Source: an uncultured Vibrio sp. (GTDB taxonomy: Bacteria; Pseudomonadota; Gammaproteobacteria; Enterobacterales; Vibrionaceae). From it: 64,000 nucleotides of DNA. The stretch covers positions 49,196 through 113,195 of the forward strand of contig CANNGN010000012.1 in NCBI GenBank assembly GCA_947504195.1, read 5' to 3'. The position numbers were made by a program, and so were the translations under genes. Below, in pieces: positions 34,761 through 44,585 of the stretch (the stretch's first letter is position 1; the number at the start of each line of letters is the position of its first letter). A model generated the notes under the pieces. It searched no databases. It was not told the DNA's origin and saw only the letters and a program-made list of their open reading frames with translations.

Positions 34761-35690
34761 ATGACGGGTATTCTTGATTCTGTGAATCAGCGTACACAAC
34801 TCGTCGGTCAAAACCGATTAGAACTACTAACGTTTCGCTTGAATGGTCATCAGCGATACGGGATTAACGTATTTAAGGTTAAAGAGGTACTACAGTGCCC
34901 AAAACTAACCATGATGCCAAACCTTAACCATCTCGTAAAAGGGGTGGCTCATATTCGAGGTCAGACAGTATCGGTGATTGATATGAGCAAAGCAATCGGC
35001 GGTCGACCTACCACTGATGTTGATAAAAGCTTTGTTATTATCGCGGAATTTAACCGTTCAATTCAGGCTTTCTTGGTGAGTTCGGTAGAGCGTATTGTCA
35101 ATATGCGCTGGGAAGATGTATTGCCGCCACCAGAAGCTGCAGGTAAGAAAAACTATTTAACAGCGGTTACGAACATTGAAGGCGAACTGGTTGAGATTCT
35201 TGATGTAGAAAAAATTCTTGCTGAGATTACGCCTATCGATGAAGCGATGGATGAAGATATTAGTCAGCAAATCGAAGAAGTGAAACAAAGTAAGCAGTTT
35301 GTTAACCGAATTTTAATTGCAGATGATTCTACCGTCGCTAGAAAGCAGGTTCAACGCGCGGTTGAATCGATAGGCTTTGAAGTCATTGCAGTGAAAGACG
35401 GAAAAGAAGCCTACGATAAACTGGCTGAACTTGTGTCGGATGGGAGCGATATTAGCGATCATGTTACGTTAGTTATATCTGATATTGAGATGCCAGAAAT
35501 GGATGGCTATACACTGACCGCTGAAATTCGCCGAAACGCCCAACTAAAAGATCTTTATGTGATTCTTCACTCTTCATTGAGTGGGGTATTCAACCAAGCT
35601 ATGGTTGAGAGAGTTGGGGCAAACATGTTTATTGCTAAGTTCAACCCTGATGAACTCGGTAATGCAGTTAAACAAGCGCTAGTTGATTAA
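34761..35690 (+). CDS. cheV: Chemotaxis coupling protein CheV
   Basis: A 309-aa adaptor with a CheW domain (RYGINVFKVKEVLQCPKL, VAHIRGQTVSVIDMS) and a receiver domain (ILIADDSTVARKQV; Asp in VISDIEMPEMDGYTLT; Lys in FIAKFNPDEL). It couples chemoreceptors to CheA and modulates adaptation through phosphorylation. cheR follows 14 bp later. Confidence 0.96.
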   Translation: MTGILDSVNQRTQLVGQNRLELLTFRLNGHQRYGINVFKVKEVLQCPKLTMMPNLNHLVKGVAHIRGQTVSVIDMSKAIGGRPTTDVDKSFVIIAEFNRSIQAFLVSSVERIVNMRWEDVLPPPEAAGKKNYLTAVTNIEGELVEILDVEKILAEITPIDEAMDEDISQQIEEVKQSKQFVNRILIADDSTVARKQVQRAVESIGFEVIAVKDGKEAYDKLAELVSDGSDISDHVTLVISDIEMPEMDGYTLTAEIRRNAQLKDLYVILHSSLSGVFNQAMVERVGANMFIAKFNPDELGNAVKQALVD

Positions 35691-35704
35691 ATAAAGAGAA
35701 ACAC

Positions 35705-36532
35705 ATGACAGCGATAACAATAAGTGATCAAGACTACAAAGAGTTTTGCGGTTTTTTAGAGTCTCAGTGCGGTATAGTCCTGGGTGACAGTAAACAGTAT
35801 TTAGTTCGCAGCCGTTTAAGTCCTTTAGTGACTAAGTTTAAGCACGACTCTTTATCGACGTTGTTGAAAGATGTGATAATCGGGCGAAATCGTGAATTGC
35901 GTATTGCGGCTGTTGATGCCATGACAACAAATGAAACGTTGTGGTTCCGAGATACTTACCCGTTTGAAGTTCTAGCTCAACGTTTGATTCCCGAGCTATC
36001 AGAGAATAAGCGGTCGCTGAAAATATGGTCAGCGGCAAGCTCTTCAGGTCAAGAACCTTATTCGATGGCGATGACTATTTTAGAAATGCAGCAAAAAAAC
36101 GCGGGGAAATTTTCAGGCATTTCGGTTACAGCAACAGACATCTCTGCCACGATGCTCGATCTTTGTCGTCAAGGCGTATATGACAACTTGGCTTTAGGTC
36201 GTGGTTTATCGCCTGAACGTCGCCGTATGTTTTTCGAAAACGTCGATGATGGCCGAATGAAAGTGAAAGACAATGTAAAACGTTTGGTGACATTCAAACC
36301 GCAAAATTTGATGGAGAGCTACGCGTCTCTTGGGAAATTTGACATTATTTTTTGCCGAAATGTTTTGATTTACTTCTCGGCGGAAATGAAATCTCAGGTG
36401 CTGAACCAAATGGCAAGTTCGTTAAATCCAGGTGGTTACTTAATGTTAGGCGCATCTGAATCGTTAACGGGATTGACGGATAAATTTGAAATGGTTCGAT
36501 GCAACCCTGGTATTGTCTATAAGTTGAAATAA
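35705..36532 (+). CDS. cheR: Chemoreceptor glutamate methyltransferase CheR
   Basis: Methylates chemoreceptor glutamates with SAM for adaptation. The 275-aa protein has an N-terminal helical domain, TTNETLWFRD, the SAM site KIWSAASSSGQEPYSMAM and the block FDIIFCRNVLIYFS. No C-terminal pentapeptide-tethering extension is seen. Operon cheVR, closed by a terminator. Confidence 0.96.
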   Translation: MTAITISDQDYKEFCGFLESQCGIVLGDSKQYLVRSRLSPLVTKFKHDSLSTLLKDVIIGRNRELRIAAVDAMTTNETLWFRDTYPFEVLAQRLIPELSENKRSLKIWSAASSSGQEPYSMAMTILEMQQKNAGKFSGISVTATDISATMLDLCRQGVYDNLALGRGLSPERRRMFFENVDDGRMKVKDNVKRLVTFKPQNLMESYASLGKFDIIFCRNVLIYFSAEMKSQVLNQMASSLNPGGYLMLGASESLTGLTDKFEMVRCNPGIVYKLK

Positions 36533-36554
36533 CCTAATTATCTTCACCTTTATT

Positions 36555-36578
36555 ACCCAGCTTCGGCTGGGTTTTTTT
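36555..36578 (+). terminator. Intrinsic terminator after cheR
   Basis: ACCCAGC/GCTGGGT hairpin with a TTCG tetraloop and seven T. Confidence 0.95.
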
Positions 36579-36789
36579 CGTTTAGTAGAATCAAAAAATA
36601 GATGCACCCCAATAATTGGTGTAGTTATTGCAATCTTGTTGGTCGTTACTGCAAGCGTAGATTCGTTGCCGCTTTCTTGTTTACCCGTAGGTATGAAATT
36701 GCAGGTGATCATGAGAATAAGCCTGTAGGTTTGAATGAAAACGGTAGCTTTTTAATCATTTTTACAGTTTTAGTCGATAAATTTAAAAG
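36579..36789. other. Gene-free region before the flgB promoter
   Basis: About 210 bp with only overlapping short frames lacking ribosome sites. It lies upstream of a sigma-54 promoter, so enhancer sites for FlrC-type activators would be expected here; I cannot define them. Confidence 0.4.
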
Positions 36790-36805
36790 TTGGTACGCTA
36801 CTTGC
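36790..36805 (+). promoter_or_regulatory. Sigma-54 promoter of flgBCDE
   Basis: TTGGTAC, 5 bp, TTGC: GG and GC are 10 bp apart, matching RpoN consensus TTGGCAC-N5-TTGCA. It is 45 bp upstream of flgB. Confidence 0.82.
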
Positions 36806-36849
36806 TTTATTTCAGTAACAGAGTGAAAACTTCTTGGGCGAGGCAGATT

Positions 36850-37245
36850 ATGGCCATATCATTTGACAAAGCATTAGGTATCCACCAGCACACAATCGGT
36901 GTTCGTGAGCGGAATGCAGAAGTGATCTCCTCGAATATTGCACAAGCAAACACCCCGGGATATAAGGCTAAAGCACTCAATTTTGATGCCGCGTTACAAG
37001 CGGCAAGTCATGGTCAAAGTATTAGTTTGGCACGTACTGATGGACGGCATATTCCTGCCACCAATAGTGTGATCGGGGAAGAGGTTTACCGCTTGCCGAC
37101 TCAACCTGATACTGGCGATGGCAATACCGTTGATATGGATTTGGAGCGTAACCTGTTTATGCAAAACCAATTACGGCATCAAGCATCAATAGATTTCTTA
37201 GGTGGTAAGTTTCGTAACTTATCCAAAGCATTGAAAGGGGAGTAA
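36850..37245 (+). CDS. flgB: Flagellar proximal rod protein FlgB
   Basis: A 131-aa rod protein linking the export/MS-ring complex to the rod. The start at 36850 (AGGCAGATT upstream) gives AISFDKALGIHQHTIGVRERN; an earlier frame start at 36790 overlaps the promoter and is rejected. The NIAQANTPGYKA rod motif is present. First gene of flgBCDE. Confidence 0.96.
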   Translation: MAISFDKALGIHQHTIGVRERNAEVISSNIAQANTPGYKAKALNFDAALQAASHGQSISLARTDGRHIPATNSVIGEEVYRLPTQPDTGDGNTVDMDLERNLFMQNQLRHQASIDFLGGKFRNLSKALKGE

Positions 37246-37250
37246 GATAG

Positions 37251-37667
37251 ATGGGCTTATTTAATGTCTTTAACGTGACTGGTTCAGCAATGAGTGCTGA
37301 GGCTGTCCGTCTAAATACTACCTCAAGCAACTTAGCGAACGCTGATAGTGTTAGTAGCTCAGCAAAAGATACTTATAAAGCAAGACACGCTGTCTTTGCC
37401 GCAGAGTTTGATAACGCTAAAGGCAAAAAAGATTATACGGTTCCTGTTAAAGTGATGGGAATTGTTGAAAGTAATAAACCATTGACTGCGGAATATAATC
37501 CAGACCATCCTCTAGCAAATGAAGATGGGTATATTTACAAGCCAAATGTTAATGTTATGGAAGAGATGGCGGATATGATCTCTGCTTCACGAGCGTACCA
37601 AACCAACGTACAGCTTGCCGATGCGAGTAAACAGATGCTTCTTAAAACATTGCAGATGGGTCAGTAA
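37251..37667 (+). CDS. flgC: Flagellar proximal rod protein FlgC
   Basis: A 138-aa rod protein. The N-terminal motif NTTSSNLANADSVSS and the C-terminal MISASRAYQTNVQLADASKQM are family signatures. Five bases behind flgB. Confidence 0.97.
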   Translation: MGLFNVFNVTGSAMSAEAVRLNTTSSNLANADSVSSSAKDTYKARHAVFAAEFDNAKGKKDYTVPVKVMGIVESNKPLTAEYNPDHPLANEDGYIYKPNVNVMEEMADMISASRAYQTNVQLADASKQMLLKTLQMGQ

Positions 37668-37684
37668 GGGTTAGGAGATAACGT

Positions 37685-38395
37685 ATGGCCGGAATAAATA
37701 ATGTTGGTCAAAATGGCTTGTCGTACCTGGATCAGCTTAATAACCTTCAAGAGAAGAAAAAGCCTGATGAAGTAACGGGTAAGCAAGAGTTAAAACAAGA
37801 TGACTTCTTGTCTTTGCTGACGAAACAGCTAGCACAACAAGACCCGTTTAAGCCAGTTGGTAACGACCAAATGATCGCTCAAATGGCCTCATTTGCCACT
37901 GTAGATGGTATTGGTCAAATGAACAGCCAGTTTGAAAACTTGAATTCATCGGTTACGTCTAATCAAGCATTGCAAGCTTCTTCATTGGTGGGTCGAGATG
38001 TATTGGTTAAATCATCGGTCGGTATGAAGAAAGATGATGCAGCAGGTATGTCGGCTAAGATCGATTTACCTCAAGCGTTAAATAATTTGTTTGTTCGAAT
38101 TGAAAATGAAGCTGGACAACTTGTTAGAACCTTTGATGTCGGCGCACAACCTCCTGGCGAAACTCGCGTTCAATGGGATGGCAAAGATGCCAACGGAAAC
38201 TCATTGCCGGCTGGCAAATATAAAGTGAAAGCATCGGGGCTCCTTGATGGAGAGAGCAAGCAGTTCGAAGTTTCAACGTATGCAAATGTGAATAGCGTCC
38301 TTCTTGGCAAAGGTGACGGAAATGTATTGCTGAATCTTGCTGGGTTTGAATCACCAGTGAAATTAGCCGAAGTATTAGAAGTTGGCAAAGCGTGA
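37685..38395 (+). CDS. flgD: Hook capping protein FlgD
   Basis: A 236-aa scaffold at the tip of the growing hook that directs FlgE polymerisation. N-terminal FlgD block DDFLSLLTKQLAQQDPFKPVGNDQM and the central Tudor/FnIII-like domain (VQWDGKDANGNSLPAGKYKV). Same operon, 17 bp behind flgC. Confidence 0.96.
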   Translation: MAGINNVGQNGLSYLDQLNNLQEKKKPDEVTGKQELKQDDFLSLLTKQLAQQDPFKPVGNDQMIAQMASFATVDGIGQMNSQFENLNSSVTSNQALQASSLVGRDVLVKSSVGMKKDDAAGMSAKIDLPQALNNLFVRIENEAGQLVRTFDVGAQPPGETRVQWDGKDANGNSLPAGKYKVKASGLLDGESKQFEVSTYANVNSVLLGKGDGNVLLNLAGFESPVKLAEVLEVGKA

Positions 38396-38423
38396 TTACG
38401 CTAGCTAGATAGGAGAATTTCAA

Positions 38424-39728
38424 ATGTCATATATTTCGTTAAGTGGTCTATCTGCGGCCCAATTAGATCTCAACACAACCAGTAATAACATTGCTAACGC
38501 GAATACGTTCGGGTTTAAAGAATCTCGAGCTGAGTTTGGTGATGTATATTCAAATTCTATCTTTACCAACGCGAAGACGACTCCAGGGTCAGGTGTACAA
38601 GCGAACAAGGTTGCACAGCAGTTCCATGAAGGTTCAAGTGTTTATACCAATAACCCACTCGATCTACGAGTTGCGGGTACCGGTTTTTTTGCTGTGGCAA
38701 AAGATCGCCTAGCGCCACAGTCGAATGAGTTAACGCGTAACGGTGCATTCCACTTGAACAAAGATAACTACATGGTGTCGTCTAACGATGAGTTTGTTTT
38801 GGGTTATCAGGTTAACCCAGATACAGGGGATGTTCTGTCTTACGAACCTTCACCAATAAATATTCCTGCGGAGTTTGGTAAACCTAAACAGACAGCAAAT
38901 ATAGAGGTCGGAGTGAACTTGCCGGCAAATGGCGAACTAAAAGATCCGACACTGTTTGATTTCTCTGATCCAGAAACGTTTAACCGTTCGACCTCTTCAA
39001 CGATTTACGACTCAATGGGGCAGTCATACAAATTGACAACTTATTACCTCAAAGATCAAACTCAGCCGAATACATGGCAAGTTTACTATACCGCGTCAGA
39101 TGCTGAGGGTGAGAAGCCAATTAATATCGTTGGTGGTGATGCGACAACTCCAACTGGCCATGCGGGCCATACCATGAAGTTTAATAACGATGGTACGTTG
39201 GCGAGTATTAACGGTGGCAATAATGTGGTGTCAGAGCCAATAGGTACTGGTGAGAATGCAATAGATTTAAATGGTGCTGATGTGAATCAAACCCTTTCAT
39301 TTGGATTAAACGCAGCAACCCAATTTGCCGCACCTTTTGAACTGAGCAAGTTTGATGAGGATGGCGCTACGACAGGTTTCCTAACCAAATTAGATTTTGA
39401 TGAAACAGGTAGCGTTCTTGGTACTTACTCAAATGGTGAAAATATCACCCTAGGGCGAATTGCATTGGTTCGAGTTGCAAATGAACAAGGCCTAGATAAG
39501 AAAGGTGGTACTCAGTGGGATGCAACCACAGCTTCGGGTTCTAGAATCTGGGGTGAATCAAACAAAGGTTCATTCGGTACTGTTAATAGCGGTACATTAG
39601 AGCAATCCAACATTGATATGACCCAAGAATTGGTGGATTTGATTTCAGCGCAACGAAACTTCCAGGCGAACTCACGAGCATTAGAAGTTCATAACCAAAC
39701 GCAACAAACGATATTACAAATTCGATAA
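38424..39728 (+). CDS. flgE: Flagellar hook protein FlgE
   Basis: A 434-aa hook subunit. N-terminal rod/hook motif (LSAAQLDLNTTSNNIANANTFG) and C-terminal ELVDLISAQRNFQANSRALEV are intact; the middle region forms the surface domains. It ends the flgBCDE operon and is followed by a long stem-loop. Confidence 0.97.
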   Translation: MSYISLSGLSAAQLDLNTTSNNIANANTFGFKESRAEFGDVYSNSIFTNAKTTPGSGVQANKVAQQFHEGSSVYTNNPLDLRVAGTGFFAVAKDRLAPQSNELTRNGAFHLNKDNYMVSSNDEFVLGYQVNPDTGDVLSYEPSPINIPAEFGKPKQTANIEVGVNLPANGELKDPTLFDFSDPETFNRSTSSTIYDSMGQSYKLTTYYLKDQTQPNTWQVYYTASDAEGEKPINIVGGDATTPTGHAGHTMKFNNDGTLASINGGNNVVSEPIGTGENAIDLNGADVNQTLSFGLNAATQFAAPFELSKFDEDGATTGFLTKLDFDETGSVLGTYSNGENITLGRIALVRVANEQGLDKKGGTQWDATTASGSRIWGESNKGSFGTVNSGTLEQSNIDMTQELVDLISAQRNFQANSRALEVHNQTQQTILQIR

Positions 39729-39740
39729 TCCTTTCCTAAT

Positions 39741-39773
39741 CAAGATCACGCCGGCATTTGCCGCGTGATCTTG
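39741..39773. other. Long stem-loop after flgE
   Basis: CAAGATCACG/CGTGATCTTG with an inner CGGCA/TGCCG helix and one bulged C. No T tract follows, so it may stabilise the mRNA 3' end or be a Rho-assisted terminator. Confidence 0.7.
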
Positions 39774-39847
39774 CCATATCAGCGGCAACCTCGCGGCAAT
39801 TTAGTACAAATAAATCATATCTCATTGATTTTATTTAATTTAAATTT

Positions 39848-39864
39848 TTGGCACACCTATTGCA
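39848..39864 (+). promoter_or_regulatory. Sigma-54 promoter of flgFGHIJ
   Basis: TTGGCAC, 5 bp, TTGCA: a perfect match to the RpoN consensus, 34 bp upstream of the flgF ATG. Confidence 0.93.
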
Positions 39865-39898
39865 AGTTATCTATTGTATGACGGGATAGGAGTCAATT

Positions 39899-40648
39899 AT
39901 GGATCGCGCATTATTTCTAGCCATGAGTGGTGCTAAACAAAATATGCAAGCTATGCAGCTTAAAGCAAATAACTTGGCCAATGTTGGCACAACAGGTTTT
40001 CGCTCTGATTTAGCACAAGCTCGCTCGATGCAAGCCTACGGAGACGGACTACCGACTCGAGTGTTCAGTATGACTGAACGCCCAGGTCACAGTTTCGCTC
40101 AAGGCAGTGTTATCACCACAGGCCGAGATCTTGATGTCACGATTCAGGGGGATGGTTGGCTCTCTGTTCTCGACCCTTCAGGTCAAGAAGGTTTGACTCG
40201 TAGCGGTAATTTACAAATCGATCAAAATGGGTTGCTGATGAATAGCCAAGGCCATTTAGTTCTTGGTGAAACTGACGCACCCATTACCTTACCAATTCCA
40301 CTAAGCAAGGTTGAAATTGGTAAAGATGGCACAATTTCGGTGTTGCCGCAGGGAGCTCCTGCCGATGCGATGGAAGTTGTCGATCGAATTAAATTAGTTA
40401 AAACGGATAATCGCTCGTTATACAAAGATGCCATTGGTCTATTTAGATCGAAAGACCTCGACGCGACTTATGACGCCGCAGCAGATGTACAGATTTTAAC
40501 GGGTGCGCTTGAAGGAAGTAATGTTAACGCTGTCGGTGAAATGACATCGTTGATTGATCTTCAGCGTCAATTTGAAATGCAAGTCAAAATGATGAGCACA
40601 GCAGAAGAGATGGACAAAGCGTCTGATTCTCTACTACGCACTAGCTAA
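39899..40648 (+). CDS. flgF: Flagellar distal rod protein FlgF
   Basis: A 249-aa rod protein. FLAMSGAKQNMQAMQLKANNLANVGTTGFR at the N-terminus and MTSLIDLQRQFEMQVKMMSTAE at the C-terminus are typical. First gene of the second rod/ring operon. Confidence 0.96.
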   Translation: MDRALFLAMSGAKQNMQAMQLKANNLANVGTTGFRSDLAQARSMQAYGDGLPTRVFSMTERPGHSFAQGSVITTGRDLDVTIQGDGWLSVLDPSGQEGLTRSGNLQIDQNGLLMNSQGHLVLGETDAPITLPIPLSKVEIGKDGTISVLPQGAPADAMEVVDRIKLVKTDNRSLYKDAIGLFRSKDLDATYDAAADVQILTGALEGSNVNAVGEMTSLIDLQRQFEMQVKMMSTAEEMDKASDSLLRTS

Positions 40649-40667
40649 TTGAGGTAAGGAGAATTCT

Positions 40668-41456
40668 ATGCATCCGGCATTATGGGTAAGTAAAACTGGT
40701 CTAGACGCACAGCAGACCAATATATCAACGATTTCAAACAACTTGGCGAATGCCTCGACTGTTGGGTTTAAAAAGAGCCGAGCAGTCTTTGAAGACCTTT
40801 TCTATCAAAATGTGAACCAAGCTGGTGGCCAATCATCGCAAAACACTGAATTACCAAGTGGGTTGATGTTAGGTGCAGGTTCTAAAGTTGTTGCAACGCA
40901 AAAAGTTCACACTAATGGTAACGCGCAAACTACCTCAAATAGTTTGGATATGATGATTGAAGGCGACGGTTTCTTTCAAATTCTAATGCCAGATGGGGAC
41001 ATTGGTTATACGCGAAATGGTCAGTTCACCTTAAATTCGGAAGGTTCGATTGTGACATCAGGCTCCGGCTACGTATTGCAGCCAGAAATTGCCGTCCCAC
41101 AAGATGCTGTTTCCGTCACGATTGGTGATGATGGGCAAGTTTCCGCTCGAATTCGTGGTCAGCAAGATAACCAAGTTCTAGGTCAAATTACGACCGTAGA
41201 TTTTATAAACCCAGGTGGTTTAGAGCCAGTGGGACAAAATATCTACCTATCGACCGGTGCAAGTGGAGACCCGCAAGAAGGGGTTCCGGGTTTTGATGGG
41301 TTAGGAAATATTCGCCAATCGATGCTTGAAAGTTCAAACGTGAATGTGACCGAAGAATTGGTGAACTTAATTGAAGCTCAGCGTGTATACGAGATGAATT
41401 CCAAAGTGATTTCAGCGGTAGACAAAATGATGAGCTATGTGAACCAGCAGTTGTAA
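40668..41456 (+). CDS. flgG: Flagellar distal rod protein FlgG
   Basis: A 262-aa distal rod subunit. KTGLDAQQTNISTISNNLANASTVGFK and the conserved C-terminus VTEELVNLIEAQRVYEMNSKVI are diagnostic. 19 bp after flgF. Confidence 0.97.
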   Translation: MHPALWVSKTGLDAQQTNISTISNNLANASTVGFKKSRAVFEDLFYQNVNQAGGQSSQNTELPSGLMLGAGSKVVATQKVHTNGNAQTTSNSLDMMIEGDGFFQILMPDGDIGYTRNGQFTLNSEGSIVTSGSGYVLQPEIAVPQDAVSVTIGDDGQVSARIRGQQDNQVLGQITTVDFINPGGLEPVGQNIYLSTGASGDPQEGVPGFDGLGNIRQSMLESSNVNVTEELVNLIEAQRVYEMNSKVISAVDKMMSYVNQQL

Positions 41457-41477
41457 TGAAGTAAAGCGAGCATCGTT

Positions 41478-42275
41478 ATGAAGAGATTATTAGATCTGAA
41501 TTCACTATGTATTCCAGCGATATTGTTGCTGTTATCTGGATGTACCATTATGGATCCAATCATGATGCAAGAGATGACCGATCAAGGAACCACAATTGTG
41601 GACGCTGTCGAAGGTGACAAATCTCAGGAAAGTGAGCCAGGAATGGTTGATGGACTGAGAACTCGGATTGATCCCGTTGCCGATGATCCCGCTTGGGCAC
41701 CGATTCACGCCAGACGAAACCCAGAGCATTATGCAGCACAAACAGGGTCACTATTCAGTCAAATGTTGGCGAATGACTTATACGATGATGCAAAACCAAG
41801 AAATGTGGGCGACATCATAACGGTAACGTTGAATGAAAGTACCAAGGCGGCAAAGAGTGCCGATGCGGATTTATCGAAAAACAATGATGCTTCAATGGAC
41901 CCACTCGAAGTGGGGGGGCAAGAACTGACTATTGGCGATTACAACCTGTCTTATAACTTAACTAACGGCAATAATTTTTCTGGCAGTGCCGCGGCAAACC
42001 AGAGCAACAGTATTTCAGGTTCAATTAGTGTGGAAGTCATCGAAGTGTTGGCTAATGGTAACTTAATCATTCGCGGTGAGAAATGGCTGACATTAAATTC
42101 TGGTGATGAGTACATCCGCTTAAGTGGGACGGTGCGTCCAGACGATATCGACTTCGATAATACCATCGCTTCAAATCGAATTTCTAATGCTCGAATTCAA
42201 TATTCAGGCACCGGAACCAATCAAGATATGCAAGAGCCTGGTTTCTTGGCACGATTTTTTAATGTAGCTCTGTAA
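41478..42275 (+). CDS. flgH: Flagellar L-ring lipoprotein FlgH
   Basis: A 265-aa outer-membrane lipoprotein forming the L ring. Lipobox LLLSGC, then SLFSQMLANDLYDDAKPRNVGDIITVTL and the C-terminal LSGTVRPDDIDFDNTIAS motif. Lies between flgG and flgI as usual. Confidence 0.97.
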   Translation: MKRLLDLNSLCIPAILLLLSGCTIMDPIMMQEMTDQGTTIVDAVEGDKSQESEPGMVDGLRTRIDPVADDPAWAPIHARRNPEHYAAQTGSLFSQMLANDLYDDAKPRNVGDIITVTLNESTKAAKSADADLSKNNDASMDPLEVGGQELTIGDYNLSYNLTNGNNFSGSAAANQSNSISGSISVEVIEVLANGNLIIRGEKWLTLNSGDEYIRLSGTVRPDDIDFDNTIASNRISNARIQYSGTGTNQDMQEPGFLARFFNVAL

Positions 42276-42334
42276 TCAAGTTGAGTAAGTCGAATTTTTG
42301 ACAAGCTGGCGAACGTAGAAAGAAGGTTACTACG

Positions 42335-43426
42335 ATGAAAAAAACAATACTGGTATTGATGGCTAGCTTTTTTGTAGCCAATTTGACTCAAGCAGCACGA
42401 ATCAAAGATGTTGCAGAAGTCGCTGGTGTGCGTAGCAACCAATTGGTGGGGTATGGGTTGGTAACAGGCTTGCCTGGGACGGGGGAATCCACACCATTTA
42501 CCGATCAAAGCTTCAATGCCATGTTACAAAATTTCGGCATTCAATTGCCGCAAGGAACGAGCCCAAAAGCAAAAAATGTTGCCGCTGTGATCGTTACTGC
42601 TGAGTTACCACCGTTTTCTAAACAAGGACAAACTATTGACGTTACTGTCTCGTCAATTGGGTCCGCAAAAAGTTTACGAGGTGGTACCTTGATGCAGTCT
42701 TTTCTAAAGGGGTTAGATGGCAAAGTGTACGCTGTCGCTCAGGGTAACTTAGTGGTAAGTGGGTTTAGTGCTGATGGAGCTGATGGTTCACGAATTGTCG
42801 GTAATAACCCAACAGTAGGCATGATTTCAAATGGCGCATCAGTTGAACAAGAAATACCAACACCATTCTCGCGCGGCGATTTTATTACCTTTAACCTGCT
42901 CGATTCTGACTTTACGACCGCACAAAGTATGGCAAATGCAGTCAACAATTTCCTTGGTCCTCAAATGGCAACGGCTGTGGATGCTACATCCGTCAAAGTT
43001 CGAGCTCCGAGAGATTCAGCTCAGCGAGTCGCGTTTCTTTCCGCGATTGAAAACCTAGAGTTTACGACTGCAGAAGGTGTCGCAAAAATTATTGTAAATT
43101 CTCGTACGGGGACCATTGTTGTTGGTCAGAACGTGAGATTAAAACCAGCGGCAGTAACTCATGGTGGCATGACAGTTGCAATCAAAGAGAATCTATCGGT
43201 AAGCCAACCAAACGCGCTTGCCAATGGCGATACGGCCATTGTTGCCGATAGCGATATTCAAGTCAGTGAGAAACAGGGAAAAATGTTTAAGTTTCAGCCT
43301 GGTGTTTCTTTAGATGATTTAGTCAGAGCCGTGAATGAAGTCGGGGCTGCCCCTTCTGACCTTATGGCGATATTACAAGCCCTTAAGCAAGCTGGAGCCA
43401 TTGAAGGCCAGCTGATCATTATCTAG
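42335..43426 (+). CDS. flgI: Flagellar P-ring protein FlgI
   Basis: A 363-aa secreted P-ring subunit. Signal peptide 1-20 (ending NLTQA), then RIKDVAEVAGVRSNQLVGYGLV, GTPF-type block GTGESTPFTDQS and the C-terminal DLMAILQALKQAGAIEGQL. AAGGTT site before the ATG. Confidence 0.98.
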   Translation: MKKTILVLMASFFVANLTQAARIKDVAEVAGVRSNQLVGYGLVTGLPGTGESTPFTDQSFNAMLQNFGIQLPQGTSPKAKNVAAVIVTAELPPFSKQGQTIDVTVSSIGSAKSLRGGTLMQSFLKGLDGKVYAVAQGNLVVSGFSADGADGSRIVGNNPTVGMISNGASVEQEIPTPFSRGDFITFNLLDSDFTTAQSMANAVNNFLGPQMATAVDATSVKVRAPRDSAQRVAFLSAIENLEFTTAEGVAKIIVNSRTGTIVVGQNVRLKPAAVTHGGMTVAIKENLSVSQPNALANGDTAIVADSDIQVSEKQGKMFKFQPGVSLDDLVRAVNEVGAAPSDLMAILQALKQAGAIEGQLIII

Positions 43427-43434
43427 GTGGATGT

Positions 43435-44367
43435 ATGATTAATAATCCTAGCGATATAGGTTTTGTTCAAGATATCACTCAGTTGGACACACTGCGTCAG
43501 CAAGCCATTAACGGTGATGAAGCAAGTGAAAAATCAGCCTTAGAAGCCGCTGCGAAGCAATTTGAATCGATTTTTACGACGATGTTGTTTGATTCAATGC
43601 GTGATGCAAATAAAGAATTTAAGTCAGACTTATTTGATAGTCAGACAGAAGATTTCTACGGAAAAATGTTAGACGAGCAACGCTCTAGTGAAATGAGTGC
43701 ATCTGGTAGCCTTGGTTTGGCAGACATGATCGTAAAACAGTTATCTGCTGGTCAGTCGAATGAGACTGGAAAAGCAGGAAGTGATCGTTTCGAAGAAGCG
43801 ATGGCTCGTGTTAATCGTGCGAATGCCGAAAGAGGACTTGATAACGCTGACAAAGTACAAGTGGCACCACCAATACAATATGTACAGCAGCCAAAACGTT
43901 TTGACTCTCCAGAGCATTTTGTAAACCGATTGAAGCCGTATGCTGAAAAAGCAGCGAAGAGCCTAGGGGTTTCACCATCCTTACTTTTGGCTCAAGCCGC
44001 ATTGGAAACTGGTTGGGGTAAAAAGGTTGTTAAAAATGCGAGTCAAAGCAGTAATAACCTCTTTAATATTAAAGCGGACCGCAGTTGGAAGGGAGAAAAA
44101 GTTGCAACACAAACTTTGGAATATCATGAGAAAACACCGGTAATGGAACAAGCCGCATTCCGTGCGTATCCGACTTACCAAGAAAGTTTTAATGATTATG
44201 TGCGTTTCTTAAATCAGAACCCGCGTTATCAATCAGCGTTACAAAACAATAATAAGAATGATGCGTTTATTCATGGAATCCATAAAGCAGGCTATGCCAC
44301 GGATCCTGAATATGCAAATAAAGTACTAAGAGTACAAAAACAAATAGAACAAATGAATTCAATATAA
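43435..44367 (+). CDS. flgJ: Peptidoglycan hydrolase / rod cap FlgJ
   Basis: A 310-aa dual protein. N-terminal rod-capping domain (AAKQFESIFTTMLFDSMRDANKEF) and C-terminal glucosaminidase domain, with catalytic Glu in LLAQAALETGWGKKV and SNNLFNIKAD. It opens the peptidoglycan for the rod. Last gene of the flgF-J operon, with a terminator behind it. Confidence 0.97.
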   Translation: MINNPSDIGFVQDITQLDTLRQQAINGDEASEKSALEAAAKQFESIFTTMLFDSMRDANKEFKSDLFDSQTEDFYGKMLDEQRSSEMSASGSLGLADMIVKQLSAGQSNETGKAGSDRFEEAMARVNRANAERGLDNADKVQVAPPIQYVQQPKRFDSPEHFVNRLKPYAEKAAKSLGVSPSLLLAQAALETGWGKKVVKNASQSSNNLFNIKADRSWKGEKVATQTLEYHEKTPVMEQAAFRAYPTYQESFNDYVRFLNQNPRYQSALQNNNKNDAFIHGIHKAGYATDPEYANKVLRVQKQIEQMNSI

Positions 44368-44441
44368 AACGATTTTTTAAAGGCTTCATCTACGATAAAT
44401 CTGCGAAATAATGCGATACGGGATGAAGTTTCGGGGGAGTT

Positions 44442-44474
44442 GCGCTAGTACCGAAAGGTGCTAGCGTTTTTTTT
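44442..44474 (+). terminator. Intrinsic terminator after flgJ
   Basis: CGCTAGTACC/GGTGCTAGCG stem (one G-T pair), loop GAAA, then a run of T. Confidence 0.92.
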
Positions 44475-44525
44475 AATATATTGAATTGCCACCATAAAAT
44501 AGCCATCTTTCAATTACATTTACTT

Positions 44526-44542
44526 TTGGCATATATATTGCT
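44526..44542 (+). promoter_or_regulatory. Sigma-54 promoter of flgKL
   Basis: TTGGCAT, 5 bp, TTGCT: RpoN consensus apart from one base in the -24 box, 43 bp upstream of flgK. Confidence 0.88.
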
Positions 44543-44585
44543 TTTAACTTGATATAAGATTTATTGAAGAGTTAGGGAGCAAATT

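Noticed and set aside
36602..36826. Open frame upstream of flgB
   Set aside because: Low-complexity translation, no ribosome site, and it runs across the sigma-54 promoter.
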